From: Candidatus Zhuqueibacterota bacterium
Lineage (GTDB): Bacteria; Zhuqueibacterota; Zhuqueibacteria; Oceanimicrobiales; Oceanimicrobiaceae
Direction: 5' to 3'
DNA length: 64,000 bases
NCBI GenBank assembly: GCA_029261995.1
Contig: JAJDAF010000039.1
Location: 343,779-407,778, forward strand
Below are positions 27,099 through 36,100 of this stretch, in pieces; the first letter of the stretch is position 1; every line of letters begins with the position of its first letter. The translations under genes and the position numbers were made by a program. The notes under the pieces are model-generated. The model did not search any database and was not told the DNA's origin. It worked only from the letters and a program-made list of their open reading frames with translations.

Positions 27099-28595
27099 TC
27101 ACGCCTTGTTCGTGATATTGATGAAATATCGCTCAAGAGAATCTGCCCTGGTATCCATTCTTGACTTGAAGAAATAGTAGATTGCAACCGAGGCAAGGCC
27201 AAGAATGATGCCGTCGATGGTTGTCGAAAGTGCGACATTGATATGGCCGGCGAGCTCTGTCATGAGCTCCTGCGGTGGCTTGTCTTTGATTTCGCCAAAC
27301 GCACTGGAAATGCCAACGACCGTGCCAAGAAGGCCCACCATCGGGAAAATTCCTGCGAAGGCCCACAGAGAGTCAATCATGCTGCCACTCTCGTCTATTT
27401 TGATCACGGAGGTCCGGTCTATAGCACGATCGATCTCCTGCGACGCCCACCAATTATTTTGATTGATCAGGTGATTCTGCAAGCCTGACTCATAGACTTC
27501 GAACAGGGTATAGCCTTCATCACCGTTGCTTTTGTTGGCTGCGTGGCAGATATCCCTGGCCTTCTTAATGTTTGGCTCCCCGAAGTAGTACCACATTTTC
27601 TTTGAAATGGCTTTCTCCTGCTCAGGCGAAAGCGCGAACCATTTTTGCTTGTCTTCCAGGATGCTGTCAATCTCCTGAATATCCGTCAGGAATTCAGTCA
27701 CTTTTGCCTTGCCCTCGCCCGGCGAAGCTGCAGCTAAAACGTCAGCCGCCTCAGGAAGCGAATCGGACACGCCATTAGACAGCAATTCGCGCAATTCATC
27801 TTCATTGTTGCACGCAGAGACATCTTCCGCAAAGCGCCGGATCTCGGGCCGTCCTACGCCTAGTTTTTCTTTGCTCAGGAACGGACCCTCAAGGCTTGAC
27901 AATGCCATTGCCCTCATCCACATTTTTTGCACCTGAACTGCGTCGGTGCTTTTGAAATTTCGCTCAAGAGTCTTCTCATCGACGACAGGGGCAGGCGAGC
28001 CCTTGCCATTTGGTGGAGCGACGGCACCCCAAATTTTTAAACCGTTCCAGATGACAAAGATCAGCCACAATATGGTCAGGGCGACAAATGCGATCTTGAA
28101 TGGCAAGTTCAGGTTCCACCACATGATGTCGATGATCCCACTTGGCGGAGATGTGATCTGAACCCTCAAGTCGGTCCTGGTATTCTCGAAGCTTGCACGA
28201 AAGCGTTCTTTCCTTTCATCACTTTCATTCTTGAGGTTGCATGCCTCAAGATTCAGGCTCAGCAGAGGCCTAGTGTTACCTCCAGCAATGCTAACCGTGT
28301 ACCGAATCGTACCATCGCTAAAACCATGAGGCCTCCAGGTCGAGATAATCTCTTCGACAGCATTTGCAAAAGCCTGCTCACCTGTTCGCGGTCGCTGAAG
28401 GTCGATTTTGGCGCCGTCGTCGCTGAGATATTCCTGCATGATGACGACTTTTCCGGGTGACTGGAAGTCGCTGGCATTCAGTCTGCGTTCTTCCTGTGCG
28501 CTCAGATTTGACGCTGTACACAGAACAACAGCGGCCCATAAGATCATAGACTTGGCCAAATACCTGACGCCCGATGTTAATTTTTGCACTGACAT
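27099..28595 (-). CDS. ExbB/TolQ/MotA-type motor protein with an N-terminal periplasmic domain (copy B)
   Basis: 498 residues from the ATG at 28595, chosen because AAGGAGG lies 8 nt upstream; a start at 28625 would lie on the wrong side of that site. Hydrophobic signal (about 13-33, MILWAAVVLCTASNLSAQ), periplasmic domain (about 35-155), transmembrane helix 1 (about 160-185, IAFVALTILWLIFVIW), a large cytoplasmic domain (about 190-390), then the motor helices with GIFPMVGLLGTVVGISSAFG and STTIDGIILGLASVAIYYFF. Same architecture as copy A but clearly divergent, so an old duplication with specialised roles. It lies 63 bp after the PorV-like gene. Confidence 0.87.
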   Translation of the reverse strand: MSVQKLTSGVRYLAKSMILWAAVVLCTASNLSAQEERRLNASDFQSPGKVVIMQEYLSDDGAKIDLQRPRTGEQAFANAVEEIISTWRPHGFSDGTIRYTVSIAGGNTRPLLSLNLEACNLKNESDERKERFRASFENTRTDLRVQITSPPSGIIDIMWWNLNLPFKIAFVALTILWLIFVIWNGLKIWGAVAPPNGKGSPAPVVDEKTLERNFKSTDAVQVQKMWMRAMALSSLEGPFLSKEKLGVGRPEIRRFAEDVSACNNEDELRELLSNGVSDSLPEAADVLAAASPGEGKAKVTEFLTDIQEIDSILEDKQKWFALSPEQEKAISKKMWYYFGEPNIKKARDICHAANKSNGDEGYTLFEVYESGLQNHLINQNNWWASQEIDRAIDRTSVIKIDESGSMIDSLWAFAGIFPMVGLLGTVVGISSAFGEIKDKPPQELMTELAGHINVALSTTIDGIILGLASVAIYYFFKSRMDTRADSLERYFINITNKA

Positions 28596-28658
28596 TGAGG
28601 GGAACCCTCCTTTCTTACCTGACAAGATTGCCTACAACTCCAACTTTTCTATCTGCTC

Positions 28659-30818
28659 CTAATTCCTCGTGGTTTTTGGCCCCCGCTCGACCACAGTCTC
28701 AAACACGTTCTGACCAATGGGTAGGTTTGCCAAAAACCTGGTCTGATACGGCAGCCAGAATAGAGAAATGAGCTCAGAGCGTGCCTCGACGTCACTTCTC
28801 TTGCCGAGTTGCCAGATGTCCCTGCGTTTTTTTTGCAAAGCTTTCCCGATGTCGGTGTGAGGTAGGCGCAGCATGACCTCCAGTAGACCATATCGTATGT
28901 CCAATGCCGACATTGCTTCGGCCCGGGCGCATAGATCTACAAATCGAACATCGTCATCAAGAACTCCGTCAGCGATGAAAGGCGTAGTCAGATGCCTGGA
29001 CCGTAACGACCGTATAAGGTTGACAGGACTGCTTCTCGTCCGCTTCAGAAAGGATGAGTTGTCTGTGCCTCCCTGACCAACCAGCGCCACAGCTCTGGTC
29101 AAATCAAGAAGCAGGCGTAGCGTGTCGTCGGTTGTTTCTTGCAAGAGTTTGTCGATGCCACTTTTGCTTGCCAGCACGCGCTGTGTTCTTGCCTCGAGTG
29201 TTTCTGCCGGGCTCATCCCCCGTGTTCTACGCTCCTTAAGAATCTCAATAACTTTCTGATTGTTCACCTGGCCACCGAGCAATAGCACGGCTCTTGTGTA
29301 ATTGAAAAGATACGTTTCGTTGCCTTCTTTCAACAAATCTGGCCTAAAGGACTCATACGCCTTGCGGAGTGAATCCAGGGTGTGGACCCGAACGCCACAC
29401 TCGGGCCAGTCCGGCCAGCCGGTGTTCTCAGGCCGACCATGCGGCGAAACGAACTCAACGTTCGCATGGTAGTCCTTGATCCTTTGAAACTCCCGATTCG
29501 TAAACTTCAGAAGCAGTGGCAGACCGCGGATGAACTCGTCATAGCGTCTTCTAAGAAATGGGCTGTCGCCGGATCTGTCACTCAGCTCCCAGGCGACTTC
29601 ATCTTTGTACACGGTATCGATAGAATCGCGCTCGCCAATAACACGGTCGTCTTCGGAATACTGTGATAAGAAGCCGAGCAACGCAGCGTCCGAAAGTCCT
29701 TTGAAACGTCCGCGATTCATCTTGACATTTCTGCGCCAATCACCGAGTCTGGCAGTGAGGAAGAGTTGATAGGTATTACCCAATTGCGGATGGTCAGCAT
29801 TTGCAAAATCGACATCCAGTCCCCGAAGAAGAGGCGCATTTTGCCACAAAGCGCCATCGGTCTTGAAACCAAAACCAAAGGACGATCTACTCTCGACGCT
29901 GGCTCGACCGAAACGGTAGCCGTATCGCGCTGCGACTACCAGCGATCGAGCTAATCGAGTGGTTAATTCTGCGCCAAGATGATGTTCGGACTCTCTGACT
30001 GATTGAAATATCTTTTCGAATTCGTATGACACGGCCATCTTGACGGGCAGCCGCGAAATCCATTCCCCCGGCACGATGCCATCCAAAACATCCTCAAACG
30101 CAACATTGCTAATACCGATGTTCAAAGAGTTTGGATAGTCTTGCTCAAGAGTAAGCAGCTTGACCGAAGACAGCGCCCGATAGTTGACCCCGAGACGCCA
30201 AGCCATGAGAGACTTCAACGGTATGAAACCGAGCGCCGGTGGCGACAGCGGCTGCCAGAGAAAGCCGATATCCACTCCAAAACCGCTGCCAGAGGTGTTC
30301 TGAACTTCCTGGCTGAAGAATTGCGGTTTGACGCCAAGATTGAAACTTCCCCAACTGTTCACAATGTTCAGGGCATAGGGCAGTAAGACGGCAAAATCCT
30401 GCGTTCCGAAAGTTCCGGTGGAGACATTGAAAGAATTGCGCTGGTCAAAATTGTCGGAAGTGAGATTGATAAGACCAGCACCGAAATGATGGGTCAATCT
30501 TGAGTTGTTCGAGGAAAACAAAGGCCCGGCCACAGCAAGATACTGATAGCGTGAGTCCGCGAACAATCGGGAGTGCATGGCGGCCAACTGCCATTGGTTG
30601 AGGGTGCCCAGTCCAGCAGGATTCCAATATACCGCACTGGCGTCATTAGCCAAAGCAGTGAACGCGCGCCCCATGGCCAAAGCCCTGGCGCCGACACCGT
30701 AGCGGAGAAACTCTCCGCCCTGCCCCGCTGAGCCAGTCTGTGCGTTAAGCTGCCCTGCTGTGCCTGTCAGCATAACACACATCACGACACAAGCATTCCT
30801 TGTGTTTTTTAGGTCCAC
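28659..30818 (-). CDS. PorV/PorQ-like outer membrane barrel with a large helical C-terminal extension
   Basis: 719 residues from a GTG at 30818 that has AAAAGGAG 5 nt upstream; ATG codons at 30842 and 30866 lack a site this good. The signal peptide covers about 1-27 (ending LNAQ). Residues about 30-370 are a PorV/PorQ (UPF0164)-type beta-barrel, recognised by YGVGARALAMGRAFTALAND, split with ASAVYWNPAGLG. Residues about 375-719 are helical and unlike any PorV I know. In type IX secretion PorV shuttles cargo from the translocon to the attachment complex. Its place between two surface-protein genes and the ExbB genes suggests it receives those two proteins. The extension could contact the periplasmic motor parts. 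Confidence 0.78.
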   Translation of the reverse strand: MDLKNTRNACVVMCVMLTGTAGQLNAQTGSAGQGGEFLRYGVGARALAMGRAFTALANDASAVYWNPAGLGTLNQWQLAAMHSRLFADSRYQYLAVAGPLFSSNNSRLTHHFGAGLINLTSDNFDQRNSFNVSTGTFGTQDFAVLLPYALNIVNSWGSFNLGVKPQFFSQEVQNTSGSGFGVDIGFLWQPLSPPALGFIPLKSLMAWRLGVNYRALSSVKLLTLEQDYPNSLNIGISNVAFEDVLDGIVPGEWISRLPVKMAVSYEFEKIFQSVRESEHHLGAELTTRLARSLVVAARYGYRFGRASVESRSSFGFGFKTDGALWQNAPLLRGLDVDFANADHPQLGNTYQLFLTARLGDWRRNVKMNRGRFKGLSDAALLGFLSQYSEDDRVIGERDSIDTVYKDEVAWELSDRSGDSPFLRRRYDEFIRGLPLLLKFTNREFQRIKDYHANVEFVSPHGRPENTGWPDWPECGVRVHTLDSLRKAYESFRPDLLKEGNETYLFNYTRAVLLLGGQVNNQKVIEILKERRTRGMSPAETLEARTQRVLASKSGIDKLLQETTDDTLRLLLDLTRAVALVGQGGTDNSSFLKRTRSSPVNLIRSLRSRHLTTPFIADGVLDDDVRFVDLCARAEAMSALDIRYGLLEVMLRLPHTDIGKALQKKRRDIWQLGKRSDVEARSELISLFWLPYQTRFLANLPIGQNVFETVVERGPKTTRN

Positions 30819-30891
30819 CCAAACTCCTTTTGAATACTCCATCCTGAAGGACCATTCCCACCCCATGAGAATGACCCGCAGTGCTACCTGA

Positions 30892-33192
30892 CTATCTTAA
30901 AACAGCAATTTTCCTTATGTATTTCTTGCTGCCATTCTCGAACACGCAGATATAGCCGCCACTTGCTACTAGTTCGTCCAGATCATTCCTGCCATTCCAG
31001 GGACACTCGTTTAGCCCGAAATGACGCGAGAGCTCGCCAGGCCTGAAGGCCTTGACGAGATTCCCGAACTGGTCGTAGATTCGCAAACTCAGCGACGCCG
31101 AGGGGTCTGTCACCGTGTAGGTGATTTTGGTCTCTTCGGCGCCATCGCCGAACGGATTTGGATAATTGGCAAGCGCGTCTTCGCCAGTGGCGCCGATGCT
31201 CACCAGGAAAAATTCGCTGTTAATATTCTCCACCGTTGCGAAAACAAAGCTGATATCCGTTGCAACGCGCCAGGTTTCTTTCTCCCCTGCTGGGAGACAG
31301 CCCTCCGGCAACTGCTCGAAGATTCGCAGCGCCCGCGGATCAGACGAAAGGCTGAACTCCCCGTAACCAAACCCAAGTGTGCCGGGTATCTCGATACTTG
31401 CGGATAATCCGCGACTGCGGAATGCATCGAATCCGTGCCGGCTGCCCTGTATCCTGGTGGCCCCCTCGTACCCGCACGGGCCACCCATCGCACCCTGATC
31501 CATGATCACAATGGCATCCGACGGGGCCCCTTGCGGCACAATAACCTGAAAGGACGGGGTCAGGATGCTGCCGCCCTGTTCTATTTCCATGAAGGTGTAA
31601 AAATCGAAACGGCGACTCTGCCCTTGCAGTCCGCACGCCGGGTCACGGGTCTGAACCGACGATAGGTCGATGGCGACCTCAAACCAGCCGGAGGTGCTTA
31701 ACGATGAATCCGGGTACCAGATTAGCTTCGTTGCCGAGTCAGGCGTGACTTCTGTTCGACAGGCGCCATCGACCACATGGTTTTTATTATATTGATTGGT
31801 CACCTGCAAAATGCAGGCTGAGTCGGCAAAAGACACGATGCGGTCAAACAAGACCTCAATTGAATCAACGTCCGAAGCATGGTGAAACACTGTCGTGTCA
31901 GGCGAAATGTGCAAAATTCTTGGCGTCGCCTGCACTTCAGTGGTTAAGACTGAATCCGGGTGGAATGGCTGCACGTTACCGCCGGCGTCGGTGGCTTCGG
32001 CGTAGAATCCGTAAATCCCGTCGCCCCGATCAGCCTTGAACTCGAACATGGAGTCTGCCTGCGCCAGCATGGGCGGCTCAAAAACATGCGCTTGCCATAT
32101 CCGGAACTCTGTCATACTTTCGTGACGATAGTAAAGCGTCACCTGTGCCAACCCGCTTTCGTATTCATCTTTCCGGGGGTCATCCGCGGTGTAATTAATA
32201 TCGAAGCAGAGGAGATCATGCGTATCTGGGAGGCTGACGACCCTTGACTCAGGCAGTACGGTGTCAATGAACAGGCTCGTCGTGTCCACGTAGACGGTAT
32301 CTAATGTGTCTGACTCATTGCCGTCCGTAAGTGGGTTTTCAGGGGTCCACTCCGGATGGCGGGCGGTATCCCTGGCGGTGATCAGAAAGCCGTGGTAGCC
32401 GTCACGAGTCCGTGTGTGGGGATAGTTTGCCGTTCCGGCCGAATCTTTTGAGCTTCCCGAAAACAGCGTATCCAACGGCGTTTGTGCCACCCATTCACCG
32501 TCAGGCTCATGGCGTACCCAGAGCGTTGCGCGGTCAACCGCACCGGAAATCTCATCCCAGACTTTGAATGGGATGTCGAATGAAGAATCCGTCAGACATG
32601 TCAGTTGACTGAATACAGAATCAATCTGAGTGAAGGGCGGCTCGGCATCCTGCTTAAACGTGATGGACTCACCGAATGGCAGACAAACAATCTTCTCACC
32701 AAAATTAACAACTGTCACGAATAATTTTAGAGCAAACTCAACAGTATACTCGACACCGCTCTCCAACAGAATCTCTTCAAGATTCATTCTGCCAGTGAAA
32801 GGGAGTTCAATATTGATCAGGTCCAATTGCTCCTGATCGGGTTGCAGACCAACACATTCATTGTTCTCTTTCTTGCGCACGACAGCGAAGGCATGGGCCG
32901 TTCTCAGTGTACCGCCGAGAACCTCGTCGGTGATATTGAATTCAGGAATCCGAAAGAAAACCGTGTTACTATTTAAGCCATCTCCTGAGGTCACGTCGGG
33001 TTCGCTCACGGGTGTTAGCCTGACCGTGGAATCAGGATAGGAACTGCCACAATCACTTAACTCGCACCCGGCGTCACCTGCCACCAACGTCTCGACATGG
33101 TCTTGTCCAACTGCGGTTTTGGCCGCCAACAGCAGGCAACTCAAAGCAATCAGCGCCAGAATAGTATTGGGTAATTTGGCGGATCGTGTCAC
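30892..33192 (-). CDS. Large secreted beta-sandwich protein with a T9SS-type C-terminal domain
   Basis: 766 residues from a GTG at 33192 that overlaps the preceding stop by 4 bp (GTGA). The signal peptide covers about 1-29 (ending AVGQ). The body is rich in Asp, Ser and Thr and made of Ig/fibronectin-like sandwiches, including an SbsA/Big-5-like segment at about 430-530 (DSIEVLFDRIVSFADSACIL). The end (about 680-766, NYPNPFGDGAEETKITYTV, LRIYDQFGNLVKAF, CPWNGRNDLDELVASGGYICVF) is a FlgD-like/type-A sorting domain. About fourteen cysteines suggest disulfides. It probably forms part of a cell-surface structure together with the 1570-residue protein encoded just upstream, to which it is translationally coupled. 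Confidence 0.75.
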   Translation of the reverse strand: MTRSAKLPNTILALIALSCLLLAAKTAVGQDHVETLVAGDAGCELSDCGSSYPDSTVRLTPVSEPDVTSGDGLNSNTVFFRIPEFNITDEVLGGTLRTAHAFAVVRKKENNECVGLQPDQEQLDLINIELPFTGRMNLEEILLESGVEYTVEFALKLFVTVVNFGEKIVCLPFGESITFKQDAEPPFTQIDSVFSQLTCLTDSSFDIPFKVWDEISGAVDRATLWVRHEPDGEWVAQTPLDTLFSGSSKDSAGTANYPHTRTRDGYHGFLITARDTARHPEWTPENPLTDGNESDTLDTVYVDTTSLFIDTVLPESRVVSLPDTHDLLCFDINYTADDPRKDEYESGLAQVTLYYRHESMTEFRIWQAHVFEPPMLAQADSMFEFKADRGDGIYGFYAEATDAGGNVQPFHPDSVLTTEVQATPRILHISPDTTVFHHASDVDSIEVLFDRIVSFADSACILQVTNQYNKNHVVDGACRTEVTPDSATKLIWYPDSSLSTSGWFEVAIDLSSVQTRDPACGLQGQSRRFDFYTFMEIEQGGSILTPSFQVIVPQGAPSDAIVIMDQGAMGGPCGYEGATRIQGSRHGFDAFRSRGLSASIEIPGTLGFGYGEFSLSSDPRALRIFEQLPEGCLPAGEKETWRVATDISFVFATVENINSEFFLVSIGATGEDALANYPNPFGDGAEETKITYTVTDPSASLSLRIYDQFGNLVKAFRPGELSRHFGLNECPWNGRNDLDELVASGGYICVFENGSKKYIRKIAVLR

Positions 33193-36100
33193 TTGAGTAA
33201 AATCATCTTTTTTGAGTGTACAAAGGAACCAGCGGTCATACGATAAACATAGACGCCGCTACCCATTTTCCGATTGTTAACATCCAGCGCGTCCCACTCT
33301 CTGTGATGTATCCCCGGCGTCATGGTCTCATCTACCAGGGTCCGGACAAGCTGGCCAGCGAGGTTGAATATTTCAATTCTCACGTGGATTGCGCCAGCAC
33401 TATTGGCGGGCACGCCAAACTGTATCCTGGTTGTCGGATTAAATGGATTCGGGTAATTCTGGCTCAAGCTGAATACCTCAGGCACCAGAACCCGGTTGTC
33501 GGGCTGAACCGGAGTCGTGTTCCGATTTAGCTCACAAACAAAGGTCTTTGACCAGTCGCTCATAATCGTGTCTGATTCAGTAGTGACACGCGCGCGCACA
33601 CGCCAACACAACGAATCAAGCAATCGGGGCTCATAAACACAACACGTGTCCGTCACCCATGCACAGAATGTGATGCCTTCGGTATCGATATTGTCGCAAC
33701 TCGCCGCAGCCTGCGCATAGTATGCGACAATCCCCTCTTCAGAACCCGCAGGTAGCGTCACCGTGCTCCAGCAAACGGTCGTATCATCGACACATATCAG
33801 TTGTGGGGGCAGGAGCTCTGGCGGTGCACATCCAGCAGCCTCAGGTTGTCTGTTCATGAGACTATCTACGGGGTGAACCATCCATGCAAACTCAGTAAGT
33901 AATGAAGCTTGCACCGTATCCCGCAATGTGTGGACGCTAACGCGGCTCGTGTCGTAAAACACGGTGTCGGGTTGACCGCTCAATGTACGCACGATTTCAT
34001 AATACCAGGTTCCGCTGCAGTTATCGCTGTCCGCATCACCCCACGACAGCTTGACGGCGGCCAGATCTTCAGTAGGGCTCTGAATGATTTCGGTAATCTC
34101 GCACGTCACCGGCTCGGGTGGTATTGCATCGTAAACACCTGCGCCAACGCCAAGCTCGCTAAAAACACGAGACCACGGCGAAACATGCCCCCACCTGTCC
34201 TTGGCGCGGATTTGCGCAAAGAGCTTGTTATTCGAATTGCTCACAAAAGGATACGAGGCGTCATGCATGAACTTCCGGCCCCCGACGATGGGGCCACCTG
34301 CGGTTGTGTCGAATTCGCCGGTGACGCGCAACCACTCGGTAGTGGACTGCGGCGAGTCCGGATGAAATTGCGGGTCAATGCTCAGGCTAATCTGCACGGA
34401 TTCCGCGCCACAGGTGGTAGTCGGGTCCGGGATGTTCTTCCACTGCCAGAGCACGGTTGCCGAATCTCTGAAACATCCGGGCGCAAACTCGCTGACCATG
34501 GGTGTGAACTTCCACTGAGGGTTGAAATCCGCCGTCACTGTGTCGTTGTGCACGGACTGCTGGCGATGCCGGTCAAGTGCGCTCACGGTGAGCCAATGCT
34601 CACGCGAGGGATTCAGGCCGCGGACCAAAGCGGTGTCAACGCCCGAAACGACCAGCGTGTCGGCGTCGTCACCGTCCGTCGGCCCGTACATCACCAGAAA
34701 GGTGTCAACGTTGCCGTCGTAATCAGGCCATGTGAGATAGACACTGCCTGTGGTCGAATCCGGATGTACCGGCAGCGCCTGCTTTTGCAATGTCGTGACG
34801 CTGGCAGGCAAATTCTTGTACGGCACGGTGCAGGTGTCTGACCAATTGCTTTCGAACTCCGCCGCGCAATGCTGGTCGGTCGGCGCCGCCAGGAGTTTCT
34901 CTCTTACACGAAATACATAATTGGTGTGGCTCTGCGCTCCGACAAAGGTAAAGCAAGAATCCGTTTTCCCATCCCCGTCACGGTCAAACACCTCTTCGGT
35001 CTGGAGACGAGTCGCTTCAGATACGAATTCGGTGTAAACTTCTACGGTCGGTCTGAACTCATCAGCTCCCGGAACGCGTGGCCAGGGCCGTTGCCAGCAA
35101 ATCGTGATTTCCCCATTCACAGTCGTATCTACTTTGGCGCAGAGAATCTTCGGAGGCAAGTCTGAATACTGCGAGACCCCGGCATCCGCGAAATTTCCAA
35201 AACAATCCCGGACGCGGACAGTGAAATTGCAGCACTGATATCCCACCAAGCTATCAAACACGGCAGATGTTTGCTCTGGTGCCACCCTCAGCGAGTCGGT
35301 CGCGCTATCCCCATCGCAGGCCTTTATTATTATGATATCGGAAAGGCTGTCAGGCGGCAACGGGTCCCATTCGAGGATGATGTTGCCCGTAGGATTGGGA
35401 TCATGTCTGGCCACTAGATTCTGAACCGAATCAGGCGGTGTTGCCTTGCGCACGACATTCAATGTGTCGGAACAAGTGGATGGGCCAGATTCGTACTCGG
35501 CCTGCGCGGTTATTTTGTAGAGGCCATCGCCACCGGTCAGGGCCACAGGAAACCTGCGACGCGAAATATCGCGGATCGTCGTTCGGTGGCCGTTTACGGT
35601 GAGGAAATATTTCAAGACGCCGTCACGATTGCCATCGATGCGTATGGTGACGGTATCCCTGTTCGTACCCGTGACATTGCCGCAGACCACCAGTTCGCCG
35701 GTCGTGGCATCCGGCTGAACGATGGGGCCAATCGGCACCCTGGCGCTCTCATCCCACTTCGATTGCGTGATCTCATGGACAAAGTCCAGACTATCAACAG
35801 AGCCCACCTTGTAGAACGCGACCTTGCTACTGTCCAACGCCGGCGTGTCCCGGAAGCAAGTTTCCATCGCCAAAACCTCACCGATTGGCGCAAAGTCAGG
35901 CTCATCCTCAAATCTTCGGAAGACCTGGTACTTTGCAACGCCGCTGCCATCCCGGTCAGATGCGGCATCCCAGCAGACATCCACGGTTGCGGTTTTGCAG
36001 TCAGGCGAGACCACCGGCGCCACGCTTAGGTTGCGGATGTCGCCAGGCGGAAGCGCATCCTGAATCGCGTCAACGGTGTCAGACCAGGCGCTCTCGTTGC

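Noticed and set aside
33909..34841. Plus-strand open frame of 310 codons
   Set aside because: Antisense to the fibronectin-repeat gene; repeated codon bias gives spurious open frames.
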